Of a stretch of 31,755 bases of DNA, positions 6,606 through 14,823 are shown piece after piece. Under the pieces are notes generated by a model. The model was given only the letters and a program-made list of their open reading frames with translations. It was not told where the DNA came from and made no database searches. Location of the stretch: assembly GCA_036848175.1 (NCBI GenBank), contig DAIUKO010000052.1, positions 1 to 31,755 on the forward strand. The letters run 5' to 3'. The position numbers and the translations under genes were made by a program. Every line of letters starts with the position of its first letter. Within the stretch, counting starts at the first letter, position 1. The DNA is from QHWF01 sp036848175 (GTDB lineage Bacteria; Acidobacteriota; Vicinamibacteria; Vicinamibacterales; CAVVIG01).

Positions 6606-8513
6606 ATGACTGCGAACGGTCAACACGATCCTTTCGGCACGCTCGGTCCGATGTTCGCGGCGGCGCCGTACGGCGTCGTGGTGGCGCGTGAAGACGGGAC
6701 AATCGTCTTCGCGAACGACATCGCGCACGCGACGTTCGGGTTCGGCCCGGGCGAATTGATCGGCCAGCCGGTCGCGCGCGTGGCGCCGGGGGCTCTGGAC
6801 GGCAGCCCGCGAACCGCTCTCGCGCGTGGCGTCGACGGGATCCATAAGAGCGGGGCGCATCTACCCCTCGTGATCGGCGTCAACGTCCTCGACGCCGGTC
6901 CGTCGCGGTACATCGTCGTTTCGATCGTCGATCCGACCGAGCGGCGCGATTTCGACGCGCGAGCGGCCGCCGCCGCCGACGAGTACATGGCGTTCCACCG
7001 GCTGGTCGCCGAGATCGCGGCGCGGTTCGGCGGCGTCGAACCGGACGCACTCGATCAGACCGTCCGGGACAGTCTGCGGCAGATCGGAGTACTGCTGGAG
7101 CTCGATCGCGCGATCGTCTGGCGGCGGCGCGCCGACGAAGCGACGGCGTCCGCGACGCACGTCTGGTCGAGGGAACCGAGCGCGCCTCCGGCGCCTCTGA
7201 GGCTGGCGTCGATCCCGCATCTCACCGCGACGATCAGGGCCGGGCAGGTGTTCACCTTCAGCCGACCCGAGGATATGGGCGACGCGGTCGATCACGGCAT
7301 CTTCGGAGTTCGAGAGGCGCGTTCCGGGGCCGTTATTCCCCTCGCCGTCCCCGAGGACGAAGAGCTGGGCGCCCTCGCCTTCGCCTCGACCACGCGTCAC
7401 ATCACGTGGGCGCCTGAGATCGTGGAGCGGCTGCGGCTCGTCGCCGGCGTCATCAGTCAGGCGATCGCTCGCACACGCAGCCACCTCGCGCTGCAGCAGG
7501 CGCTCGAGGCGGTCACGTTCCTCCGCGATCGCGTCAATGCCGAGAACGTCGAGCTCCGGCGCGAGGTGCGTGTGCTCAGAACGCCCGGCGTCGTGGTGTC
7601 CGACAGCCCCGCCATGAAGCACGTCCTGACTCAGATCGAACAAGTCGCCCCGACGCCGGCCACGGTGCTGCTGCTCGGCGAAACCGGCACCGGGAAAGAG
7701 GTGATGGCGCAGGCCATACACGATCTGAGTCCGCGACATCAGCGGCAGATGATTCGCGTGAGCTGCGCGGCGATTCCGACCGCGCTCATCGAGAGCGAGC
7801 TGTTCGGCCGCGAGCGTGGCGCTTATACCGGGGCGCTCTCCCGCCAGATCGGACGCTTCGAAGCGGCCAGCCAGTCGACGTTGTTTCTCGATGAAATCGG
7901 CGAGCTGCCGGCGGAACTGCAGGTGAAGCTGCTCCGCGTGCTGCAGGAGCGCGTCATCGAGCGGTTGGGAAGCACTCAGTCGATCAAGGTGGACGTGCGC
8001 ATCATCGCCGCCACCAATCGAAACCTCGACGAGGCCGTGCACGACAAGACCTTCCGCGAGGATTTGTTCTATCGCCTCAACGTATTCCCGATCGTCGTGC
8101 CGCCGCTGCGGGAGCGCGTGGACGACATCCCCGGCCTGGTGTGGAGTTTCATCGACGAGTTCTCGAAGACGTTCCGCAGGTCGATCGAATCGATTTCAAA
8201 GGAGAGCATGCGCGATCTGCAGCGCTACGCCTGGCCGGGCAACGTCCGCGAGCTGCGCAACGTCATTGAACGTGCCGTCATCATTTCGACCACGCCCCAG
8301 CTCGTCGTCGCCGCGCCGCGCTCGCAGACGCGCGTGCCGGCGATGGCCATGACCTTGAACGCCCTGGAAATCGAGCACATTCGCAGCGTGCTCGAAAGCA
8401 CCAACTGGCGCATACGGGGACTGGGCGGCGCCGCCGAACGCCTGGGCCTCAAGCCGACCACGCTCGAAAGCCGCATGGCCAGGCTCGGCATCACGCGCAA
8501 GTCAGTCCCCTGA
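6606..8513 (+). CDS. Sigma54-dependent transcriptional activator (PAS-GAF-AAA+-HTH, FhlA/NtrC type)
   Basis: 635 residues from ATG 6606; a TTG at 6579 is the alternative start and neither has a strong ribosome site. A PAS domain lies at about 12-115 (APYGVVVAREDGTIVFAN) and a GAF domain at about 135-295. The AAA+ domain at about 330-565 has Walker A GETGTGKE (358-365), the sigma54-contact loop as GAYTGA (405-410, Y where most have F), Walker B LFLDE (426-430) and the arginine-finger region FREDLFYRL. PGNVREL leads to a C-terminal Fis-type HTH (NWRIRGLGGAAERLGLKPTT, then LESRMARLGI), typical of FhlA-like regulators. There is no receiver domain, so it should sense a ligand or redox cue through PAS/GAF rather than phosphorylation. 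It is the only enhancer-binding protein in the window and sits among four operator copies, so it is the natural candidate to bind them. Confidence 0.93.
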   Translation: MTANGQHDPFGTLGPMFAAAPYGVVVAREDGTIVFANDIAHATFGFGPGELIGQPVARVAPGALDGSPRTALARGVDGIHKSGAHLPLVIGVNVLDAGPSRYIVVSIVDPTERRDFDARAAAAADEYMAFHRLVAEIAARFGGVEPDALDQTVRDSLRQIGVLLELDRAIVWRRRADEATASATHVWSREPSAPPAPLRLASIPHLTATIRAGQVFTFSRPEDMGDAVDHGIFGVREARSGAVIPLAVPEDEELGALAFASTTRHITWAPEIVERLRLVAGVISQAIARTRSHLALQQALEAVTFLRDRVNAENVELRREVRVLRTPGVVVSDSPAMKHVLTQIEQVAPTPATVLLLGETGTGKEVMAQAIHDLSPRHQRQMIRVSCAAIPTALIESELFGRERGAYTGALSRQIGRFEAASQSTLFLDEIGELPAELQVKLLRVLQERVIERLGSTQSIKVDVRIIAATNRNLDEAVHDKTFREDLFYRLNVFPIVVPPLRERVDDIPGLVWSFIDEFSKTFRRSIESISKESMRDLQRYAWPGNVRELRNVIERAVIISTTPQLVVAAPRSQTRVPAMAMTLNALEIEHIRSVLESTNWRIRGLGGAAERLGLKPTTLESRMARLGITRKSVP

Positions 8514-8567
8514 CCGGGTTCGGTTCTCCTGCCAATGCCTGTTCAGTCTGGCACCGACAAGCTCATG

Positions 8568-8602
8568 ACCCGAGATTTCGGAGTCACTCCAGCCTGCTGG
8601 AG
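8568..8602 (+). promoter_or_regulatory. Tandem palindromic operator / putative enhancer site, copy 3
   Basis: ACCC GAGATTTC GGAG (8568-8583), spacer TCA, then CTCC AGCCTGCT GGAG (8587-8602). Here the second palindrome is the better one: an 8-bp perfect inverted repeat ACTCCAGC-CT-GCTGGAGT at 8586-8603. It lies 94 nt before the sigma54-type promoter at 8697. The hairpin-like repeat could be mistaken for a terminator of the activator gene, but it has no T-tract and matches the other operator copies in layout. Confidence 0.72.
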
Positions 8603-8696
8603 TCGGCAATACCGGCAGGCGACCGCCCGCTCGAAGGAATGGTCGTTAGTGACCCGTAAGCTGGCCGGGGCCGCGGTTTTCGCCCGCTGCACCGGA

Positions 8697-8712
8697 TGGC
8701 ATGCGACCTGCT
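8697..8712 (+). promoter_or_regulatory. Sigma54-type promoter for the aspartase-asparaginase operon
   Basis: TGGCATGCGACCTGCT: the -24 block differs from consensus by one base, and CTGCT of the -12 block has GC at 8710-8711, exactly 10 nt after GG. Predicted start is about 8723, 51 nt before ATG 8774. The operator copy at 8568-8602 is 94 nt upstream. Confidence 0.7.
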
Positions 8713-8773
8713 CCCTCCTCGCCACATCCAGCATGTCGGTGCTTCACGATCGCCTCACTCAATTCGAGGGTAT

Positions 8774-9130
8774 ATGGCTTCCACGCACGTGAGGATGTCC
8801 ATCGAGTGGTCGGTGCCGATCGGTCAAACGCGGCCGCTCACATCCGCCCTTCACTCCCTCGCGGCGGATGTCCGCCCCACGCGTGGCTGCGTCAGCTGCT
8901 CGGTGTCCACCGACCTCGCCAATCGGAATGTCGTGCGATACATCGAGGAATGGCAGACCGAGGGCGACTTGCGTCAGCGGGTGGCGGGCGACACGTTCAG
9001 GCAACTCGTCACGCTGATGGAAGACGCATCCCAGCCGCCGCAAATCGAGTTCGTCCTGGCTCGAGGCACCAAGGGCGTCGAATACATCGAGGAAGCCAGG
9101 GGAGCGCGGGCACATGAACAGTCCCACTGA
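8774..9130 (+). CDS. Small ABM-fold (antibiotic biosynthesis monooxygenase / YgiN-like) protein
   Basis: 118 residues. ATG 8774 has GAGGG about 3 nt upstream; a longer reading from 8696 would start inside the sigma54 promoter and is rejected. The chain fits the dimeric alpha-beta ABM barrel: SIEWSVPIGQTRPLTSALHSL, then RGCVSCSVSTDLANRNVVRYIEEW, then a helix with DTFRQLVTLMEDAS and a final strand. Known relatives are cofactor-free quinol or heme-type monooxygenases, but many members have no assigned reaction, and no catalytic residue can be pointed to here. It is the first gene of the operon and overlaps the next gene by 17 nt, which implies translational coupling. No signal peptide, so cytoplasmic. 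Confidence 0.7.
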   Translation: MASTHVRMSIEWSVPIGQTRPLTSALHSLAADVRPTRGCVSCSVSTDLANRNVVRYIEEWQTEGDLRQRVAGDTFRQLVTLMEDASQPPQIEFVLARGTKGVEYIEEARGARAHEQSH

Positions 9131-11549
9131 TCGCCGGTTCTTGCCCGCGACCCTGACATGCTTGAGGGGCGCGCTGCTCTTCGGTCAGGCCGCGGCGTTC
9201 GCCGCCCTGGCGACTGCGCCGTCCCTCTTCGCACAAACCGGTTCGACGCCGGCGAAGCCGGCCGCGCCGGCGAAACCCACCACCGCCGCCGCGGCGCCGG
9301 CCAGAACCACAGCCGGCGCGGCGCCGCGCGAGGTGGATGGCGGATGGCCTCGTGACCTCGGCATGAAAGACGGCGGTGCCATCCGCGTGTTTCAGCCGCA
9401 GATCGCCTCATGGGACGGGCAGAAGCGCATCGTGATGTACTCCGCGGTTTCATACAGCGCGAAGGGCGCCCAGAAACCAGCGCTCGGGACCGTGAAGATC
9501 GAAGCTGATTCGAGCGTCGCCATCGACGAACGGCTCGTGAATTTCAGCCAGGTCAGGCTGACCGAATCGAACTTCCCGGGGCTGCCGAACGAGCAACTCA
9601 AAGCGGTTGTCGCCACCCTCGCCGACGCCGTGCCACAGGGTGGGCTCGTGCTTGGCCTCGATCGCGTGCTGGCACGGCTCGACAAGAGCCAGATCATCCC
9701 GAGAAACGTCAATGGCGTGAAAGCCGAACCGCCGGCAATTTTCTACAGCGCGTCCCGAGCCGTGCTCGTCAACCTCGACGGCGATCCGATCTGGAGTCCG
9801 ATCAAAGACAACGATCTCAAGTTCGCGGTCAACACGAACTGGGATCTGTTCCAGCACGCCGTGAACAAGACGTTCTATCTCCGCGACAACGACAGCTGGC
9901 TCTCGGCCGCGGATATCAAGGGACCGTGGAAGCCGGCGGGGAAGCTGCCCGACGGCTTCGCCAAGCTGCCGGCCGACGAGAACTGGAAGGACGTGAAAGC
10001 GGCGGTGCCCGGCCGCACCCTCGACGCGAAGGCCATGCCTCAGGTCTTCGTCAGCACGACACCGTCGGAATTGATTCTTCTGCAGGGCGCACCCAACTAT
10101 CTGGCGATCACCGGCACCACCTTGCTGTGGGTGAGCAACACCGAGAGCGACGTGTTCAGGCAAGGGAAGACCGGACCGATCTTCTTCCTGATATCGGGCC
10201 GCTGGTTCAGTGCGCCGGAGTTCAGCGGGCCGTGGACGTTCGCCACGCCGACGCTTCCCGAGGACTTCAAGAAGATCCCGCTCTCTCACGCGCGCTCGCG
10301 CGTCCTCGCGTCGGTGCCGGGCACCGACCAGGCGGCTGAAGCGGTGTTGCTCGCACAGATCCCCGAGACGGCGCGCGTCAGCAAGAAAGAGATCAAAGCG
10401 CCCGAGGTTCAGTACCAGGGCGATCCGCAGTTCCAGCCGATCGATCAGACGAAGGTCGCGCGCGCCACGAACACGGACAAAGACATCATCAAAGTCGGCG
10501 ACCTTTATTACATGTGCGTCGACGGCGTCTGGTTCATGGGGCGCAGTCCGAACGGTCCGTGGGAGGTCACCGGCTCGGTGCCGGGCGAGATTTACGAAAT
10601 CCCTGTGAGTTCGCCAGCCTATCCCGTCACCCAGGTCACCGTCGTCGAGGACAACAGCGACGCGGTAGTGTTCGCGACTACCGCGGCCTACACGGGGATG
10701 ATGGTCGGGTGGGGATGCGCAGTGTGGGGCACCGGTTGGTATTACCCACCCTACGTTTACTACGGCGGCTTCTACCCCGCGTATTACCCGTTCTATCCGA
10801 CCTACGGCTACCACGCGTCGTACAACCCGTGGACGGGCACGTACAGCCGCGGCATGGCGGCGTACGGTCCGTACGGGGGCGCGGGCGTCGGCGCCCGCTA
10901 CAACCCGCGCACCGGTACGTATGCGCGTGGCGCCGCGGCGTACGGGCCCTACGGCGCGCGGGGCGCCGCCCGCGCCTACAACCCGCGAACCGGAACGTCC
11001 GCCGCGACGCGTCAAGGTTCGGGTGTCTACGGCAGCTGGGGACAGACCGCCGTGCAGCGCGGTAATCAGTGGGCGACCACCTCGCGCGCGACGAACCGCG
11101 TGACTGGCACGACGACCCGTGCGACGCAAGGCAGTGGCGGCGGAGAAGCGGTCACGCGACGGGGGTCGCAGGGCACCAGTGGCGTGGCGCGCACCGGCAG
11201 CGGCGACGTCTATGCCGGCCGCGACGGCAACGTCTACAAGAATGAGGGCAGCGGCTGGCAGAAGTACGACAACGGCGGCTGGAACTCGGTGGCCACACCC
11301 GAGCAGCGTCAGCAGGCGCAGCAACGCGCGAACGACGCCCGCGCCCAGGGGGCGACGCGATCGACGACGGATTCATCCACGATGGGACAGCTCAATCGCG
11401 ATTCGGCGGCGCGCGTGGAAGGCGCGCAGCGGACGCGCGACTACAGCAGCACGTCGCGCTCGAGCAGCTCTGGCAGCTCTGGCAGCTACCGGCCGAGCGG
11501 CGGCGGCACGCGGTCGATGCCGCGAGGCGGCGGCGGACGCCGGCGATAG
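9114..11549 (+). CDS. Large exported protein with Gly/Tyr- and Ser/Arg-rich C-terminal tail (often labelled 'carbohydrate-binding family V/XII')
   Basis: 811 residues. ATG 9114 follows GGGAG by about 9 nt; signal peptide about 1-40 (ending LFAQ), then an Ala/Pro-rich linker. Residues about 75-520 form a globular part with repeated short modules of the pattern 'W/F-sgrWFsApefsGPWtFa' (FYLRDNDSWLSAADIKGPW, FFLISGRWFSAPEFSGPW, YYMCVDGVWFMGRSPNGPW), which look like three or more copies of one small beta unit. A hydrophobic Gly/Tyr/Pro stretch follows (YYPPYVYYGGFYPAYYPFY). Then come YNPxTGTxxRGxAAYGPYG repeats (about 570-635) and a long low-complexity Ser/Thr/Gly/Arg tail ending GGGGRRR. Homologous proteins occur in many Proteobacteria and Acidobacteria without known function; a cell-surface role is likely. 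It is co-transcribed with the ABM gene and separated by 31 nt from the next gene. Confidence 0.78.
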   Translation: MNSPTDRRFLPATLTCLRGALLFGQAAAFAALATAPSLFAQTGSTPAKPAAPAKPTTAAAAPARTTAGAAPREVDGGWPRDLGMKDGGAIRVFQPQIASWDGQKRIVMYSAVSYSAKGAQKPALGTVKIEADSSVAIDERLVNFSQVRLTESNFPGLPNEQLKAVVATLADAVPQGGLVLGLDRVLARLDKSQIIPRNVNGVKAEPPAIFYSASRAVLVNLDGDPIWSPIKDNDLKFAVNTNWDLFQHAVNKTFYLRDNDSWLSAADIKGPWKPAGKLPDGFAKLPADENWKDVKAAVPGRTLDAKAMPQVFVSTTPSELILLQGAPNYLAITGTTLLWVSNTESDVFRQGKTGPIFFLISGRWFSAPEFSGPWTFATPTLPEDFKKIPLSHARSRVLASVPGTDQAAEAVLLAQIPETARVSKKEIKAPEVQYQGDPQFQPIDQTKVARATNTDKDIIKVGDLYYMCVDGVWFMGRSPNGPWEVTGSVPGEIYEIPVSSPAYPVTQVTVVEDNSDAVVFATTAAYTGMMVGWGCAVWGTGWYYPPYVYYGGFYPAYYPFYPTYGYHASYNPWTGTYSRGMAAYGPYGGAGVGARYNPRTGTYARGAAAYGPYGARGAARAYNPRTGTSAATRQGSGVYGSWGQTAVQRGNQWATTSRATNRVTGTTTRATQGSGGGEAVTRRGSQGTSGVARTGSGDVYAGRDGNVYKNEGSGWQKYDNGGWNSVATPEQRQQAQQRANDARAQGATRSTTDSSTMGQLNRDSAARVEGAQRTRDYSSTSRSSSSGSSGSYRPSGGGTRSMPRGGGGRRR
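10821..11003 (+). repeat. 78-bp coding tandem repeat (about 2.3 copies)
   Basis: Units start at 10821, 10899 and 10977, exactly 78 bp apart, each beginning TACAACCCG and encoding YNP(W/R)TGT...RG.AAYGPYG. The third copy is partial. Copies have drifted in sequence, so the repeat is old and kept at protein level. Confidence 0.8.
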
Positions 11550-11580
11550 AACCGATCGACGAAAACGGAGTGTGCGAGCC

Positions 11581-12102
11581 ATGCCGTCCTTGAAGCATCC
11601 TACCTGCAGCATCCTGGCGGTGCTGACCCTGCTGGCCGGCGCGCCTTTCGCGTCCGCTCAGTCAACCGCCAAATCAAAGGCCGCGGATGACACGCGCGAC
11701 ACGAATCTCCGCGCCTACGTCGAGCTGCTCCGTTCGGACCTTCGCACGGAGAAAGTCGCGATCATCACCGAGGTGATGGCGTTTACCGAGGAAGAGGACG
11801 CCAAGTTCTGGCCGATCTATCGCGAGTACGAAATGCAGCTCGCGAAGATCAACGACGATCGCCTCAAGGGCATCAAGGAATACGCCGACAACTTCGACAA
11901 GATCACGGACGAGCTCGCCGACCGCCTGGTGAAAGGCGCGCTCGGTCTCGAGGAGCGGCGGCACGCCCTCAAGCTGGACGTCTACAACAAGTTGAAGACC
12001 GCTCTCTCCGCGAAGACCGCAGCCCGGTTCCTCCAGGTTGAAAACCAGATTCTTCTTCTCCTCGATCTGCAGATCGCGTCGTCGCTGCCGATCGTCGAGT
12101 GA
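11581..12102 (+). CDS. Small exported helical protein of unknown function
   Basis: 173 residues; ATG 11581 lies about 8 nt after GGAG. A signal peptide is clear (ILAVLTLLAGAPFASAQ). The mature part is almost entirely charged helix: TNLRAYVELLRSDLRTEKVAI, FTEEEDAKFWPIYREYEMQL, ELADRLVKGALGLEERRHALKLD, with a final Leu-rich helix LLLLDLQIASSLPIVE. Length and helical hairpin style recall periplasmic Spy/CpxP-like or LTXXQ-type stress chaperones, but I see no LTxxQ motif, so this is only a resemblance. It lies 31 nt after the large exported protein and 17 nt before the next gene. Confidence 0.75.
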   Translation: MPSLKHPTCSILAVLTLLAGAPFASAQSTAKSKAADDTRDTNLRAYVELLRSDLRTEKVAIITEVMAFTEEEDAKFWPIYREYEMQLAKINDDRLKGIKEYADNFDKITDELADRLVKGALGLEERRHALKLDVYNKLKTALSAKTAARFLQVENQILLLLDLQIASSLPIVE

Positions 12103-12119
12103 CGCAGCAGGTGACATTC

Positions 12120-12887
12120 ATGCGAACGAAGTCGCTCTTCTTCCCGACCGTCACTGTTCTCGTCGTCGCCGGCAGCGCCGCACTCTCTGCCGATCGCGTG
12201 AAGCTGCGCAGCGGCCAGGCGGTCGAAGGGTCCTTCATGAGCGCCGACGTCAAGGTCGTGCGCGTGCTCCTCGCCAACGGGCGGATCGCGGAGTTCCCGG
12301 TCGACAACGTCGCCGCGCTGGAGTTCTCACCGCGCAAGGCGCCGCCTCCGCCCGCGCCCGATCCGGCGAAGGCGCCGGCGCCCATCACCCTGCCGGCGAA
12401 CACCGTCCTGAGCGTCCGCCTCGCGCAAGCCATCGAGGTCGACGCCGCGCAGGCGGGGATGAAGTTCAAATCGCTGCTCGACGATCCGGTGATGATTGGC
12501 GGCAAGGTCATCGTCCCGCGAGGCGCGCCGGTCGAACTGCAGGCCGCCGCCGTCGAACAGGCTGGAAAGATGAAGGGCGCCGACAAGATCACCCTCAAAG
12601 CGAACGCGATCTCCTTCGGCGGACGCCGCTACGACATCGTCACGAGCTACGTCGAGCAGAAGGGCAAGGGCGAAGGCAAGAAGACGGCGCGCAAAGTTGG
12701 CGGCGGCGCCGGACTCGGCGCGATCGTCGGCGGCATCGCAGGCGGTGGAACCGGCGCGGCGATTGGCGCGGCCGCCGGCGCCGCGACCGGGGCGATCATG
12801 TCCAGCCAGGGCACCGAGCATCTGTCGCTCCCCGCTGAGACACGTCTGCAATTCAACTTGAGCGCCGCCGTCACGGTGCAGCCATGA
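12120..12887 (+). CDS. Exported glycine-zipper protein of unknown function
   Basis: 255 residues from ATG 12120, with AGGTGA 6 nt upstream. An N-terminal signal peptide (SLFFPTVTVLVVAGSAALSA) is followed by a small beta segment (RVKLRSGQAVEGSFMSADVK). A Pro/Ala linker (KAPPPPAPDPAKAPAP) and a second beta domain come next (LPANTVLSVRLAQAIEVDAA, GGKVIVPRGAPVELQAA). The glycine zipper GGGAGLGAIVGGIAGG continues to GAIMSSQG, and a last strand reads LSLPAETRLQFNLSA. Glycine zippers of this kind often pack in outer membranes or multimerise. Its last codons overlap aspA by 4 nt (ATGA), which implies translational coupling of aspartase to it. Confidence 0.75.
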   Translation: MRTKSLFFPTVTVLVVAGSAALSADRVKLRSGQAVEGSFMSADVKVVRVLLANGRIAEFPVDNVAALEFSPRKAPPPPAPDPAKAPAPITLPANTVLSVRLAQAIEVDAAQAGMKFKSLLDDPVMIGGKVIVPRGAPVELQAAAVEQAGKMKGADKITLKANAISFGGRRYDIVTSYVEQKGKGEGKKTARKVGGGAGLGAIVGGIAGGGTGAAIGAAAGAATGAIMSSQGTEHLSLPAETRLQFNLSAAVTVQP

Positions 12888-14293
12888 ACAATCAAGCGAT
12901 TCGGCTCGAACACGACCTGCTCGGCGACAAAGTCGTGCCGGCCGACGCCTACTACGGCGTCCAGACGGCGCGTGGCCTGGAGAACTTCCACATTTCCGGT
13001 ATCGAGCTCCGGCTGTATCCCGATCTGATCAAAGCGTTCGCGATGGTGAAGATGGCGGCGGCCCGCGCCAACGCCGACTGCGAGGTATTCGACCGGAACA
13101 TCCTCAAGGGCATCGAAGGCGCGTGTCGGGAAATCATCGACGGCAGGCTCCACGACCAGTTCCGTCTCGACGTGTTCCAGGGCGGCGCGGGCACGTCGAC
13201 CAACATGAACGCCAACGAAGTGATTGCGAATCGCGCGCTCGAACTGATGGGGCACACGAAGGGCGAGTACCGCCACTGCGACCCTCACGATCATGTCAAC
13301 GCGTCGCAGTCCACCAACGACGCCTACCCGACCGCGCTCCACGTCGGCATGGCGCTCGGCAACATGCGGCTCGTCGAGGAGATGAACCGGCTGATCGCCG
13401 CGTTCCGCGCGAAGGCCCACGACTTCGCGCCCATTCTCAAGATGGGGCGGACGCAGCTGCAGGACGCGGTCCCGATGACGCTCGGACAGGAGTTCCAGGC
13501 ATTCGCCGAAACGCTGATTGGCGAAGTGCGGGCGCTCCAGTCGATTCAGCGGGTGCTGTGCGAGATCAACATGGGCGCGACCGCGATCGGCACCGGCCTG
13601 AACGCACCGATCGGCTATGCCAAGAAATGCACGCTGCACCTCGCGGAGATCAGCGGGCTCGACATCTACCTGGCGGCCAACCTGATCGAAGCGACGCAGG
13701 ACACACAGGCGTTCGTCCTCTACTCGTCGTGCATGAAGAGCCTGGCCATCAAGCTGTCGAAGGTGTGCAACGACCTTCGGCTGCTCTCGTCCGGTCCGCG
13801 ATGCGGGCTCCACGAGATCAACCTGCCGCCCAGGCAGCCGGGCTCGTCGATCATGCCGGGCAAGGTGAATCCGGTCATTCCAGAGGTCGTGAACATGGTC
13901 TGCTTCCGCGTCATCGGCAGCGACCTGACGGTGTCGATGGCCGCCGAAGGAGGACAGCTGCAGCTGAATGTCTTCGAGCCGGTGATCGCGGCCTGCATCT
14001 TCGAGGCGCAGACGATGTTCATCAACGCCGCGCGGACGCTCAGGACAGAGTGCGTTGACGGCATCACCGCCAACCCCGAAGTCTGCGGCCACTACGTCAA
14101 TCACTCCATCGGCACGGTGACGGCGCTGAACCCGGTCATCGGCTACGACCGCTCGACCGAGCTGGCCGCCGAAGCCGCGAAGACGGGCCGCGGCATTCTC
14201 GAGCTCATTCGTGAGAAAGGCATCCTGTCCGATCAGCAGATCGCCGACGTGCTCGATCCGATGGCGATGACGGGCCAGGGCCGCCCGGCCTGA
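12884..14293 (+). CDS. aspA: Aspartate ammonia-lyase (aspartase)
   Basis: 469 residues, the normal length for AspA. It catalyses L-aspartate to fumarate plus ammonia, reversibly, in the cytoplasm. Fumarase/aspartase superfamily blocks are present in order: GGAGTSTNMNANEVIANRALE (about 102-122), HVNASQSTNDAYPTALH, and the flexible lid GSSIMPGKVNP (about 320-330) carrying the catalytic serine. AspA rather than FumC is indicated by CNDLRLLSSGPRCGLHEINLP, AAEGGQLQLNVFEPVI and ECVDGITANPEVC, which follow E. coli AspA wording. The ATG overlaps the upstream stop (ATGA) and its own stop overlaps the next ATG (TGATG). It lies in the same transcript as the DASS carrier and asparaginase, which fits a route Asn to Asp to fumarate plus two ammonia. 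Fumarate could feed the TCA cycle or act as an electron acceptor. Confidence 0.95.
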   Translation: MNNQAIRLEHDLLGDKVVPADAYYGVQTARGLENFHISGIELRLYPDLIKAFAMVKMAAARANADCEVFDRNILKGIEGACREIIDGRLHDQFRLDVFQGGAGTSTNMNANEVIANRALELMGHTKGEYRHCDPHDHVNASQSTNDAYPTALHVGMALGNMRLVEEMNRLIAAFRAKAHDFAPILKMGRTQLQDAVPMTLGQEFQAFAETLIGEVRALQSIQRVLCEINMGATAIGTGLNAPIGYAKKCTLHLAEISGLDIYLAANLIEATQDTQAFVLYSSCMKSLAIKLSKVCNDLRLLSSGPRCGLHEINLPPRQPGSSIMPGKVNPVIPEVVNMVCFRVIGSDLTVSMAAEGGQLQLNVFEPVIAACIFEAQTMFINAARTLRTECVDGITANPEVCGHYVNHSIGTVTALNPVIGYDRSTELAAEAAKTGRGILELIREKGILSDQQIADVLDPMAMTGQGRPA

Positions 14294-14823
14294 TGCGCGC
14301 GTCCGTTCTCGCCGTGAGCGTGTGGACGCTCATGTGGACCGGCACCGGCGCGACGGTCCAGGCCCAGGACACGTGGAATACATTCGGCGGCACCTGGTCC
14401 GCGGTCGGACGACGGCAGACGCTTCGGACCGAAGGTGACCGCCCGGCAGCCACCATCCAGCTCGCCGGCGCAGTCGTCCTCACCAGTCCTGCGGGGTCCA
14501 GAGGTCCTGGAAGGTCGGGAGAGTTATCCAGCGCCTTCCAGGCTGAAGCGATCGGCTTCGACGATGGCGATCAGGTCAGCGCCGGACGCGCGATGTGGAC
14601 CGACGCGCGCGGCGACGTGGTGTTCAGCGTGCTGAAAGGCGAACGGCTCGCCACCGGCCGCCGCATCGCCGGCACGATCACCGGCGGCACGGGACGGTAT
14701 GCCGGCCTGACCGGCGACTGGGAGCTCACCTGGCAGTTCGTCGTCGAGACGGAAGAGGGCGAAGTGCAGGGGCGCGCCGCGGACCTCAGAGGACGATTCC
14801 GCCGCGCTGAGACACGGCGATGA
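14293..14823 (+). CDS. Small exported beta-rich protein of unknown function
   Basis: 176 residues; the ATG overlaps the aspA stop. Signal peptide about 1-24 (ending ATVQAQ). The mature part is beta-rich, with GTWSAVGRRQTLRTEGDRPA, AMWTDARGDVVFSVLKGE and GTITGGTGRYAGLTGDWELTW. The last piece resembles the allene-oxide-cyclase/dirigent-like small barrels in which 'GGTGxYxGxxG' is typical; this is a loose fold-level resemblance only. Its 3' end overlaps the transporter start by 4 nt. Placed between aspartase and the carrier, it may have a periplasmic accessory role, but nothing shows which. Confidence 0.75.
   Translation: MRASVLAVSVWTLMWTGTGATVQAQDTWNTFGGTWSAVGRRQTLRTEGDRPAATIQLAGAVVLTSPAGSRGPGRSGELSSAFQAEAIGFDDGDQVSAGRAMWTDARGDVVFSVLKGERLATGRRIAGTITGGTGRYAGLTGDWELTWQFVVETEEGEVQGRAADLRGRFRRAETRR

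Noticed and set aside
8549..8564. TGGCACCGACAAGCTC as a sigma54 promoter
   Set aside because: GC of the would-be -12 block is one base too close to GG, and the site lies upstream of the operator. The promoter at 8697 has exact spacing.
8586..8603. Inverted repeat as a terminator of the activator gene
   Set aside because: There is no T-tract, the loop is only 2 nt, and it coincides with the second palindrome of operator copy 3.
8696..8773. N-terminal extension of the ABM-fold gene
   Set aside because: The ATG at 8696 overlaps the sigma54 -24 block and would lie before the predicted transcript start. ATG 8774 has a ribosome site.
12884..14293. Class II fumarase (FumC) instead of aspartase
   Set aside because: Same superfamily, but the CNDLRLLSSGPR, GITANPEVC and AAEGGQLQLN wording follows AspA, and the neighbour asparaginase supports aspartate as substrate.
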